A DNA stretch of 7,375 bases, taken from Clostridiaceae bacterium. GTDB lineage: Bacteria > Bacillota > Clostridia > Oscillospirales > Acutalibacteraceae. This document shows positions 1 through 5,502 of this stretch, one piece after another. The notes under the pieces were generated by a model, which saw only the letters and a list, made by a program, of their open reading frames with translations, was not told the origin of the DNA and ran no database searches. Location: positions 1 through 7,375 of the forward strand of contig JAEDEQ010000081.1 of assembly GCA_016293225.1 (NCBI GenBank). The letters run 5' to 3'. Positions within the stretch are counted from its first letter, which is position 1, and each line of letters opens with the position of its first letter. The translations under genes and the position numbers were made by a program.

Positions 1-29
1 ACTCTTCTAAAATCTCGGGTTCCTTTTCA

Positions 30-52
30 TCGTTGTTTAATTTTCAAGGTTC
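30..52 (-). promoter_or_regulatory. boxA-like antitermination motif in a predicted rRNA leader
   Basis: CCTTGAAAATTAAACAA on the minus strand resembles the CTTTGAAAACTAAAC-type element found in rRNA leaders and 16S-23S spacers of Firmicutes, thought to help the polymerase resist termination. It lies about 30 bases after the predicted P2 start. Together with the twin promoters it points to a 16S rRNA gene just beyond the left edge, read leftward. The similarity is from memory, not from an alignment; bases 1-29 are taken as more leader, with no rRNA gene sequence recognised. Confidence 0.65.
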
Positions 53-58
53 AATTAC

Positions 59-81
59 GCTGTCTCTTATTCCGAAACAGC
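59..81 (-). other. Hairpin at about +1 of the P2 transcript
   Basis: GCTGTTTC, a 7-base loop and GAGACAGC give an 8-bp stem with one G-U pair, starting at the predicted P2 start point. Both stem arms match those after P1, so promoter and hairpin form a duplicated unit. Confidence 0.6.
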
Positions 82-87
82 TCGCCT

Positions 88-117
88 ATTCTATCACATT
101 ACTCACCCTCTTGTCAA
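88..117 (-). promoter_or_regulatory. Strong promoter P2, probably of a ribosomal RNA operon
   Basis: A second TTGACA (117-112) is followed by an 18-base spacer and an extended -10 TGATAGAAT (box 93-88). Upstream (122-150) is an A/T tract with long A-runs, resembling an UP element. The -35 box is the centre of a perfect palindrome CTCTTG-A-CAAGAG (108-120). Predicted start near 81. Confidence 0.85.
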
Positions 118-170
118 GAGCTTTCTTTAACTTTTTTAAAGTTTTTTTGTGATAAGTCAGGCTCTTTTCC

Positions 171-190
171 CTGTCTCCTCTTGGAAACAG
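171..190 (-). other. Hairpin at about +1 of the P1 transcript
   Basis: CTGTTTC, a 6-base loop and GAGACAG form a 7-bp stem with one G-U pair. It begins at or within a base or two of the predicted start point. The same stem sequence recurs after P2. Confidence 0.6.
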
Positions 191-197
191 TGTCGTT

Positions 198-226
198 ATT
201 CTATCACCTATCTTTCCCGTTGTCAA
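198..226 (-). promoter_or_regulatory. Strong promoter P1, probably of a ribosomal RNA operon
   Basis: On the minus strand a consensus -35 TTGACA (226-221), a 17-base spacer and an extended -10 TGATAGAAT (box 203-198) are seen. Upstream (227-256) is rich in A-runs, like an UP element. The predicted start is near 191. A similar unit lies 110 bases downstream, and tandem near-consensus promoters are typical of rRNA operons. Confidence 0.85.
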
Positions 227-266
227 CCCTTTTTCTCCCTTTTTTTGACCTTTTCTTCGCTTTTGT

Positions 267-282
267 ACACCCTCCCGGGTGT
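267..282 (-). other. Short GC hairpin with GNRA-like loop after the operon
   Basis: ACACCC and GGGTGT form a perfect 6-bp stem closed by the four-base loop GGGA (minus strand), about 40 bases after the last stop codon. The bases after it are ACAAAAGCG rather than a T-run, so as a Rho-independent terminator it is weak. It could mark the 3' end by processing, or slow the polymerase before the next promoters. Confidence 0.4.
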
Positions 283-319
283 GTTTGTGGGGCGGTTTTC
301 TTTGTACCACTATATTTAG

Positions 320-628
320 TTATCTTTTGCTTTCAATCCATGCCCTGATAACAGGCAGGCTGTCCTCTGCCGCTTCAAAGGACTCGGCCTCATATTCGTC
401 CTCGCTGCGGCAGGAAAAGCTCTTTGCTCCCCTGTAGACCGCGGCTTTGATATACTCGTCCCCCTCCTCGGTCTTTTCAATGAAAACCGCGTAATTGAAA
501 AGATCGTCCGAAAAGCAGCCGTTTGCCGCACTTGTTCCGCAAGAGCCGAAATACTTATTGTATGTTCCGCCGATTCTTGAGCCGCCGAGCAGCCAGTCAA
601 AGCGCGGAACAACAATATCACTGTTCAT
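320..628 (-). CDS. Small acidic protein of unknown family, last gene of the operon
   Basis: The product is 102 residues, ending in TAA. I do not recognise the family. It has no signal peptide or membrane segment and so should be cytoplasmic. The N-terminal half (PRFDWLLGGSRIGGTYNKYFGSCGT) is rich in Gly and aromatics with no long charged run. The second half alternates strand-like stretches (FNYAVFIEK, YIKAAVYRGAKSF) with a very acidic region (SEDEYEAESFEAAEDS) and ends in a likely helix (LPVIRAWIESKR). Cysteines are at 30, 38 and 73. The start overlaps the kinase stop by 11 bases and has its own ribosome binding site, so it is translationally coupled to the second kinase. That suggests a partner or substrate of that protein, but this is inference from position only. 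Confidence 0.72.
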   Translation of the reverse strand: MNSDIVVPRFDWLLGGSRIGGTYNKYFGSCGTSAANGCFSDDLFNYAVFIEKTEEGDEYIKAAVYRGAKSFSCRSEDEYEAESFEAAEDSLPVIRAWIESKR

Positions 629-2264
629 CTTCCGCCGTCTCCTCCCTTTTATCCGTAACATTTTCGGTAACGCGCTTTCCGCCCGAATAGCCGTAGCCGT
701 TATAGCCGTAGCCATAGTCACCGTACTTGCCGTAACCGTAGGTCTTTCCGCCGTAGTAACCGTATTTCCTGCCGTAATAACCGTACTTTCTGCCGTAGTA
801 ACCGTACTTTTTGCCGTAATAGCCGTATTTTTTGCCGTAATATCCGTAAGAATAATAGCCGCTGCCGCTGTAACCGTCAAGACCGGTTCTGACGGCGTTA
901 AAAACGGCGCCTGCAACAGTTGCGTTAAGGTCATAGACATATTGAAGCGAACGGCGTATTTTGCTGACGGAGGCGCTGTCCTGCTTTATGACAAAAAGCG
1001 TTTCGTCCGCCATATCTATTATACGGGCGCTGTCTGAAACAACGCCGCACGGCGCCGCGTCGAGTATAACATAATCATATCTTTCACGAAGATGGTCAAA
1101 AAGGCGTATCAGGGCTTCACGGGGAATGTTCTTCACAGGCTTTGTTCCGGCATAATATATCTTAAAATTTTCAAGGCTTGTGCCGGTGGCAATATCTCCG
1201 AGAGAGCAATCGCCGTTAATGTAATCCGAAAGGCCGCGGCTCAAAAGCGTTGCGCCGAGATATTTCTGAATGCTCCGCCTTGCAAAGTCGGTATCAACAA
1301 GCGCAACCTTTTTTCCGCTGCGTGCAAACGCAAGGGCAAGATTATAGGAAACAGTCGTTTTTCCCTCGCCGGGAACTGCGCTTGTAACGGCAAGAATCTT
1401 TTTGTTGTCCGCGTCAAGACACTTCAGCACGCGGCGTTTCAGATATCTGAACGCCTCTGAAAAATCAGCATTATTGGGAGATATGGTCACAAGCGAAGGA
1501 GCGCGTCTGCTGCGCTTTTTGGTCTCGACCCAAGGTACCTCGCCGATGCACCGCAGATTGAGCTTTTCCCTGATATCATCGCGCTTTTTAATGGTACTCC
1601 TTGAAAATGCGTACGCCAGAAAGATAAGGCAGGAGATGAGAATACCGGCTGCCGCCGCAACCGCAACGTCTCTTTTATACGAAAATTTGTTATATGGCGC
1701 CTGCGGAAGCTGCGCCGGTGAATAAACTGACATCTGCGTTTCGCCGAGAACATACTGTGCAAGGCGCGGATAATTCTCAATAACGGCGCAGAGAATGTCA
1801 TATGCGTCGCGCGGCGAAGTACTCGTCACCGAGATTGTGAAAAGCGGCGTGCTTGCAACATCGTTCTTTGCGGTGATGCTTCCGTTGAGTCCGTTCACAC
1901 CGAGCTTGTTCATGAGTATCTGTTTCATCGTCTGACTGTTGATGATGTAGCTGAAGGTTTTTGAAAGCTGCTCGGCAAGGACGGAATTATAATATGAGGA
2001 AAAAGAACCCGCACCGACAGAACCCTGACTTGAATTGACGGTTGAAATTGAAAACGACGCCTGTGAAATATACTTAGGCACATAGCTTTTCTTGCAGTTA
2101 TAAAAAGCAAAGCACGAAAGAGCGGCAATTATCAAAGCCGCAAGCCACCAGAATTTTTTGAAGCCCTTCCAGAAATCGACAAGAATAACGTCAAGCTTTA
2201 TTATGTCGCCGAAATAAAGCCCGTTCTCTTCCTCGCGGTCTTCGTTCACCGGGTTTTCTGCCAT
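618..2264 (-). CDS. Wzz/BY-kinase fusion protein with long Gly-Tyr-Lys repeat tail (second paralogue)
   Basis: This is a 548-residue paralogue of the preceding gene. An acidic cytoplasmic start (EDREEENG) leads to TM1 at about 38-55, then a Wzz-like YVPKYISQASFSIS strand, an extracellular domain ending in the Pro-rich SPAQLPQAPYNKF (182-194), and TM2 at about 200-219. The BY-kinase covers about 255-460. Walker A is canonical (PGEGKTT, 298-304). Walker A' is LVDTDFARRS (D324, D326), lacking the usual L-R-R-P. Walker B is VILDAAPCG (D402), where DTPP is usual. The oligomerisation helix E270-A-F-R-Y-L-K (270-276) is nearly the textbook E-x-x-R-x-x-R. The tail (465-526) carries 26 tyrosines, including repeats of GYYG(K/R)KY, followed by a charged end. 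The expected role is ATP-dependent tyrosine phosphorylation coupled to control of polysaccharide chain length at the membrane. It sits 123 bases after the first kinase and overlaps the next gene by 11 bases. The altered A' and B motifs leave open reduced activity or dependence on its partner. Confidence 0.9.
   Translation of the reverse strand: MAENPVNEDREEENGLYFGDIIKLDVILVDFWKGFKKFWWLAALIIAALSCFAFYNCKKSYVPKYISQASFSISTVNSSQGSVGAGSFSSYYNSVLAEQLSKTFSYIINSQTMKQILMNKLGVNGLNGSITAKNDVASTPLFTISVTSTSPRDAYDILCAVIENYPRLAQYVLGETQMSVYSPAQLPQAPYNKFSYKRDVAVAAAAGILISCLIFLAYAFSRSTIKKRDDIREKLNLRCIGEVPWVETKKRSRRAPSLVTISPNNADFSEAFRYLKRRVLKCLDADNKKILAVTSAVPGEGKTTVSYNLALAFARSGKKVALVDTDFARRSIQKYLGATLLSRGLSDYINGDCSLGDIATGTSLENFKIYYAGTKPVKNIPREALIRLFDHLRERYDYVILDAAPCGVVSDSARIIDMADETLFVIKQDSASVSKIRRSLQYVYDLNATVAGAVFNAVRTGLDGYSGSGYYSYGYYGKKYGYYGKKYGYYGRKYGYYGRKYGYYGGKTYGYGKYGDYGYGYNGYGYSGGKRVTENVTDKREETAEDEQ
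639..647 (-). promoter_or_regulatory. Ribosome binding site of the small last gene, inside the kinase gene
   Basis: AGGGAGGAG ends 10 bases before the ATG at 628 and lies within the last codons of the second kinase gene. It decides the start: a longer open frame reaching back to 940 exists, but that part is only the Tyr-repeat tract read in another frame (a T/A/S-rich, repetitive peptide). Confidence 0.8.
687..872 (-). repeat. Tyr/Gly-rich repeat tract encoding the kinase tail (21-bp units)
   Basis: Within the second kinase gene, codons 465-526 are almost only Gly, Tyr, Lys and Arg. The core (about 750-845) is a tandem 21-bp unit coding GYYG(K/R)KY four times plus a partial fifth (GYYGGKTY). 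Units differ mainly at third codon positions (TAT/TAC, GGC/GGT, AAA/AAG) and by K-to-R changes, so the peptide is better kept than the DNA. The downstream part changes to GYGKYGDYGYGYNGYGY. The tract expands the tyrosine cluster that BY-kinases normally use for autophosphorylation. Confidence 0.92.
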
Positions 2265-2387
2265 TTCTTCTTCACCTCGCTTGTATGCAGCCGTCCGAAC
2301 CAACGCCATTCTGCGCAATTTGATTCGCCCGGCGGCATCAACATATTTTTCAGCTGCAAGAATTGACCCTTGCGGATTCGATTCTCG
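2265..2387 (-). other. Gap of 123 bases between the two kinase genes
   Basis: This is the only long gap inside the operon. I see no good promoter and no hairpin followed by a T-run. The only pairing noted is TGCAGC with GCTGCA about 60 bases apart, which is weak. An upstream in-frame extension of the next gene enters this gap (ATG at 2318 and 2309), but neither ATG has a ribosome binding site. The stretch may hold an internal processing site, or be remnant sequence from duplication of the kinase gene. Confidence 0.5.
2271..2278 (-). promoter_or_regulatory. Ribosome binding site fixing the start of the second kinase gene
   Basis: GAGGTGAA lies 6 bases before ATG at 2264. In-frame ATGs at 2309 and 2318 have nothing like this ahead of them and would add a basic peptide (MRRMALVRTAAYKRGEEE) with no counterpart in Wzz proteins. 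The 2264 start gives a normal cytoplasmic N-terminus before TM1. Confidence 0.8.
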
Positions 2388-3794
2388 TCATCTATAGTAA
2401 TAAGACGAATAAGCTCCTGATGTTTCTCTCGTTTTGCCCTTGTGAACCGAAGAATAGATGTCACGGTAATCGTTAAGAATACAGCCGGCAAAATACGAGT
2501 CAAGATTTGAAAGTATATCTGCGGTATCGTTGATCTGACTTACCGGTGTATTATCCTGACGGACAACAATGAGCGTTACGTCAACACTGTCGGCAATGTT
2601 CTCCGCGTCGGCGGTCAGAGATGTCGGCGGAGTGTCAATGATGATATAGTCGTATTCAGCATAAAGCTCCCTGAGCATATCCTTAAAGCGTTCCGAGCTT
2701 AAAAGCTCAAAAGCAAACTGATAGCTGTTCTTTCCGCCGATAATGTCAAGCGAGCTTTTTGAGTCGTGCTTAATTATATCCGAAATTTCGTTCTTTCCCA
2801 AAAGGTAATCGCCGAGCTCGCTGTATGAGCCAAACATTTCCGAGGAAAAGAATCTGAAAACCGAAGGTCTTCTAAGGTCGGCGTCAATGAGGAGAGTTTT
2901 ATGACCCTTTAAGGCAAGGTTAAGCGCAATATTGACCGAAACGGTCGTTTTGCCCTCGTGCTCGTCAACACTGCTGAAAATGAAAGTTTTTGCGCTGCGC
3001 GAATTTTTGAGATACTCAACCTTGGTTGCAATGCGGTTTACACTTTCGCAAAAGGAATAGCCCACCATTGGATTGAGAATACTGATGCTGACCTGCCGTT
3101 TTTCCTTTTCTGCCCTTTTTCGCATATCACGGGTAACGTGCTGATGGCAGACCTCGCCGAAAAACGGCGCGTCAATCTTCTTTTCAATATCGCTTTGCTG
3201 CTTAACAGTGTCGCGCAAAGCGGAAAAAAGGCAGATGAGAACAGTGCACAGGAAAGCAAGAGCCACGCCTGCAATTAAAGCGTATTTTCCGGAGCTCACC
3301 GGATTATACGGAGCAGCGGGAACGAACGGATAAGTCACTGCGTTTATATAGACATCGTCAAAAATATTGTCCGCAAAAACTTTTGTGTAATTGTCATAAA
3401 CAGCCTTAAGCGTCTTGTAAGCGTCAATGGCGTTTGCACCCTCGGCGCTGAGAGTGAGGAGGTTCGTCTGCTCAACCACCGTTGCCGAAACCGACGCAAC
3501 TTCAAAATCTTCAACGTTTTCCCTGATAATCTTTTTCATAACGTCGCTTTGAAAAACGTTTTGAAAAATTCCGGCAATCTCAATGGTCTTTGAAATATTC
3601 TGCGAAACATTTAAGTCTGTAACATTGACCGAAACGGTCATTGTGCTTCTGTATTTCGGAACATAGACAAAATTGAAATACGTCCTGACAGCGATAAAGC
3701 CTGTCAGAAAAGCAAGCAGTATCACAAAAAAGTTATAAAAAAGGTCCTTGAAAAGAACATACAAATTAAGCTTTGGAAAACCCGAGTTTTTCAT
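2388..3794 (-). CDS. Wzz co-polymerase/BY-kinase fusion protein (first paralogue)
   Basis: The product is 468 residues and joins a Wzz-type chain-length domain to a bacterial tyrosine kinase (BY-kinase). TM1 lies at about 17-38 and is followed by the Wzz-like YVPKYRSTMTVSV strand. An extracellular part runs to about 165 and ends in the proline-rich VPAAPYNP, and TM2 is at about 171-193. The cytoplasmic kinase covers about 235-445: Walker A SSVDEHEGKTT (274-284), Walker A' LLIDADLRRPS (D304, D306) and Walker B YIIIDTPPTS (D387). The C-terminus YSSYYYR holds a short Tyr cluster (Y462, Y465-467), the usual autophosphorylation site. Odd points: the P-loop has DEHEGKTT where PGEGKST is usual, and the oligomerisation helix reads E250-S-V-N-R-I-A rather than E-x-x-R-x-x-R. 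Firmicutes often split these domains into two proteins (CpsC and CpsD); here they are fused as in proteobacterial Wzc. The start has GGAGG 6 bases upstream and a four-base overlap with the preceding gene. Confidence 0.92.
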   Translation of the reverse strand: MKNSGFPKLNLYVLFKDLFYNFFVILLAFLTGFIAVRTYFNFVYVPKYRSTMTVSVNVTDLNVSQNISKTIEIAGIFQNVFQSDVMKKIIRENVEDFEVASVSATVVEQTNLLTLSAEGANAIDAYKTLKAVYDNYTKVFADNIFDDVYINAVTYPFVPAAPYNPVSSGKYALIAGVALAFLCTVLICLFSALRDTVKQQSDIEKKIDAPFFGEVCHQHVTRDMRKRAEKEKRQVSISILNPMVGYSFCESVNRIATKVEYLKNSRSAKTFIFSSVDEHEGKTTVSVNIALNLALKGHKTLLIDADLRRPSVFRFFSSEMFGSYSELGDYLLGKNEISDIIKHDSKSSLDIIGGKNSYQFAFELLSSERFKDMLRELYAEYDYIIIDTPPTSLTADAENIADSVDVTLIVVRQDNTPVSQINDTADILSNLDSYFAGCILNDYRDIYSSVHKGKTRETSGAYSSYYYR

Positions 3795-4636
3795 TTTCCG
3801 CCTCCCTCACACACAACAATAAGCCTTTCGGTTGAGGCAAGCACACGGTCCTTTCCCTTACCCGTGTAAAAACGGAACCAGACGTCATATGTTCCGCTGC
3901 GGCTTGTATCCACCTGCGAATCGTCAACAACAAGCTGCGCGCCGCGAATAAGACGTCCGTTTTCATAAACGCCTTCAACAAGGGCGTTGCAGTCGATTTT
4001 TCCGCTGTTCCGCGCAACAAAAATGCAGTTGTTTTTAAGCTTAATCTTATATATAGGCGAGCCCAGCTTTTCGTCGTCAAGCCTTACCGTTTTGAAGTTC
4101 CACTGATAGGTAAAGCCCTTGCTGCCGGTCACCTTGAAAAGAATATTGACAGGAGAATCATTATCTTCGCCGTCAGGAACAATGGTATAAAGTCTGTCCG
4201 TCATATCTCCGTCAAATTTATCGGTAACGGAAGCGACGTTGCTAAGGTTCATAGTGCCGCCTTTTGCAAAAACAAGGTCGTCATGCAAAACAAACTGCGG
4301 TTTTTCATAGTCGGTGTATACAAGGCGGACGCTCTTTTTTGCAATATTTCCGTCCGAATCCGAAACGCAGAAATTTACAACGGAAACACCCTCTTCTATA
4401 AACTGAGAAATACTCTCCACGAATACCTCTGACGAAAGGTTGCCGTCCTTTTCATCGCTTGCCGAAACATACTTCAGAAGCTCAGCTTCCGCAACTGAGC
4501 AAGGAGCTTCAATCTCGCTCACACTGCAGGTCAACAACGGCGCGGAAGCGTCCGGCTTGACTTTCAGATTAAAAAACAAGGCGGCTGTGCAGACAAGTAC
4601 AAAAACTGCCGGCACAATAAAACGCAAAAAGCGCAT
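3791..4636 (-). CDS. Membrane-anchored surface protein with Ig-like (DUF5011-like) domains
   Basis: This is a 281-residue protein with a basic N-terminus (MRFLR) and one hydrophobic segment (about 5-22) that acts as a signal or anchor; no lipobox is seen (VLVC lacks the small residue before Cys). The rest should be extracellular. Residues about 33-109 look like a bacterial Ig/cadherin-like domain of the DUF5011 kind: EAPCSVAEAELLKYVSASD, then DEKDGNL, a VNFCVSDSDGNIAKKSVRLV strand pair, and a closing DYEKP. A second, weaker copy spans about 112-186 (TDKFDGDMTDRLY) and a third beta-rich part about 197-276 ends in a SGTYDVWFRFYT strand. The domain calls are by eye. The gene starts 7 bases after GGAGG (4644-4648) and its stop overlaps the start of the kinase gene by four bases (ATGA), so translation is probably coupled. 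An Ig-like protein is not a standard part of a CpsB-CpsC-CpsD module; it could bind the polymer outside the membrane or dock on the Wzz periplasmic-side loops. Confidence 0.78.
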   Translation of the reverse strand: MRFLRFIVPAVFVLVCTAALFFNLKVKPDASAPLLTCSVSEIEAPCSVAEAELLKYVSASDEKDGNLSSEVFVESISQFIEEGVSVVNFCVSDSDGNIAKKSVRLVYTDYEKPQFVLHDDLVFAKGGTMNLSNVASVTDKFDGDMTDRLYTIVPDGEDNDSPVNILFKVTGSKGFTYQWNFKTVRLDDEKLGSPIYKIKLKNNCIFVARNSGKIDCNALVEGVYENGRLIRGAQLVVDDSQVDTSRSGTYDVWFRFYTGKGKDRVLASTERLIVVCEGGGK

Positions 4637-4659
4637 TCACATTCCTCCCAAGAAACATT

Positions 4660-5400
4660 TCAAAAGCTGCCGAAAGAAACCGGTTCGTTTTTCAAAACCT
4701 TCATTCCGTTTTCGGTGAATATTCTGTTGACATACGAAGAGCCGAGCCGATAGGTCAGCATTTCGTGCGCGTCGCGCATCTGCGGCGTGCGCTGATAAGG
4801 CGAGTGGCAGTCGCTTGCAACAAAATGAGCAAGGTGATTATCCAGCAGCCAGAGCGAAAGCTCCATGCTCTGCATTCCGTATTTTCCGAGCGGACTTCCC
4901 TTGTTCACCTGAAAAAGGCAGCCCTTTTCAAGCAGTGAAAAAGCACTTGAGGGATCATCCTGCAAAAAGAAGTACCTTTCCGGGTGGGCAATTATAGGAA
5001 CAAACCCGGCCTGACTGATGACTGAAGTTACAAAACCGACGCGGTGAATATCATCGGTAAAATCAAATTCAACAAGAACATAGCGAGAGTTGTTGATAGG
5101 AACAAGCATATTTTCGCTCGCGATGCGTCCGATATCGGTCACGCCGAAATGCTCGGCTCCGATATAAATTTCAATGGGAATTTTTGCCTCGTTCTTTTTT
5201 TCAAGGAGCATTTCAAAGGCAGAAATTATGTCGCTTTTCTGCACGTCAAAGCGGCACTGAGCTTTATTGAGATAATGAGGCGTGAGAACGATGTGCTTTG
5301 TTCCGCTTTCAAAGGCATTATTGAGCATGAGCAGAGCTTCTTCAACTCCGTCCGCTCCGTCGTCAAGGTGCGGAGAAATGTGAGAATGAATATCAACCAC
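4660..5400 (-). CDS. PHP-family protein-tyrosine phosphatase (CpsB/YwqE type)
   Basis: The product is 246 residues, the usual length for CpsB/YwqE/Wzb-like phosphatases of Gram-positive bacteria. These are metal-dependent enzymes of the polymerase-and-histidinol-phosphatase superfamily that remove phosphate from tyrosines of the partner BY-kinase. The metal-ligand motifs are all visible in order: DIHSHISPHLDDGA with H5, H7 and D13/D14; TPHY with H42; GAEH with E83; VLVEF with E111; IAHPERY with H139; and ASDCHS with D197 and H199. It should be a cytoplasmic protein. It starts with GTG behind a strong ribosome binding site and is the first gene of the operon, 23 bases before the Ig-like gene. 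With two kinase genes downstream, the natural reading is that it resets the phosphorylated Tyr tails and so controls surface polysaccharide length or export. The family is clear; which of the two kinases is its main substrate is not known. Homologues are named cpsB, ywqE or capC in different species, so no single symbol is given. Confidence 0.93.
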   Translation of the reverse strand: MVDIHSHISPHLDDGADGVEEALLMLNNAFESGTKHIVLTPHYLNKAQCRFDVQKSDIISAFEMLLEKKNEAKIPIEIYIGAEHFGVTDIGRIASENMLVPINNSRYVLVEFDFTDDIHRVGFVTSVISQAGFVPIIAHPERYFFLQDDPSSAFSLLEKGCLFQVNKGSPLGKYGMQSMELSLWLLDNHLAHFVASDCHSPYQRTPQMRDAHEMLTYRLGSSYVNRIFTENGMKVLKNEPVSFGSF

Positions 5401-5407
5401 TTTGCCG

Positions 5408-5414
5408 CCTCCTT
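5408..5414 (-). promoter_or_regulatory. Ribosome binding site fixing the GTG start of the phosphatase gene
   Basis: AAGGAGG, near-ideal for pairing with the 16S rRNA tail, ends 7 bases before GTG at 5400. No ATG is better placed, and the GTG puts the conserved metal-binding motif (DIHSH) right at the N-terminus, as is normal for this family. This decides the non-ATG start. Confidence 0.88.
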
Positions 5415-5426
5415 TTACCTTTTAAA

Positions 5427-5450
5427 TGTATCAAATATTGTATCAAATAT
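5427..5450 (-). repeat. Two perfect tandem 12-bp repeats over the -10 and start site
   Basis: The 12-mer ATATTTGATACA (minus strand) occurs twice with no gap, at 5450-5439 and 5438-5427. The first copy supplies most of the extended -10 box and the second covers the predicted transcription start and offers a second, weaker -10-like hexamer (TACATT). Tandem direct repeats in this position could be binding sites for a repressor or could allow shifted start sites. The repeat itself is seen directly; the regulatory role is inferred. Confidence 0.75.
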
Positions 5451-5465
5451 CAGCCGCTTAGTCAA
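5437..5465 (-). promoter_or_regulatory. SigA-type promoter of the phosphatase/kinase operon
   Basis: Read on the minus strand there is a -35 box TTGACT (5465-5460), a 17-base spacer and a -10 box TACAAT (5442-5437), with TG one base upstream of the -10 (TGATACAAT), which is an extended -10. Spacing is optimal for the housekeeping sigma factor. The predicted start point is near 5430, giving a leader of about 30 bases before the GTG start of the phosphatase gene. This is the only clear promoter between the ABC gene and the operon, so it most likely drives all five genes to its left. Confidence 0.85.
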
Positions 5466-5502
5466 TCGACAAGACCTTGCGGTTTTAGGCAATTCAAGCA
5501 CA

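Noticed and set aside
1..29. Start of the 16S rRNA gene at the window edge
   Set aside because: No recognisable 16S 5' sequence (AGAGTTTGATC-like) is present; only the leader is inside the window.
86..310. Minus-strand open frame of 74 codons in the left spacer
   Set aside because: It runs through both -35/-10 promoter pairs and the hairpins, is Lys/Arg-rich from A-rich DNA, and has no ribosome binding site.
687..872. The 21-bp tandem repeats as a CRISPR or non-coding satellite
   Set aside because: There are no unique spacers between repeats, the period is a multiple of three, and the unit stays in frame inside a kinase gene whose tail is expected to be tyrosine-rich.
629..940. Upstream extension of the small last gene giving a 206-residue protein
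   Set aside because: The extra part is the Tyr-repeat tract read out of frame (TAKNTAITAKST-like peptide); a good ribosome binding site supports the start at 628.
495..1037. Plus-strand open frame of 180 codons with a hydrophobic valine/alanine-rich repeat
   Set aside because: It is the reverse complement of the Gly-Tyr repeat tail and kinase C-terminus; the repetitive V/T/A peptide arises from the 21-bp repeat, and the well-supported kinase gene explains the region.
4630..4680. Lipoprotein signal on the Ig-like protein
   Set aside because: The residue before Cys16 is Val, not Gly, Ala or Ser, so the lipobox rule is not met; a simple anchor or signal peptide is more likely.
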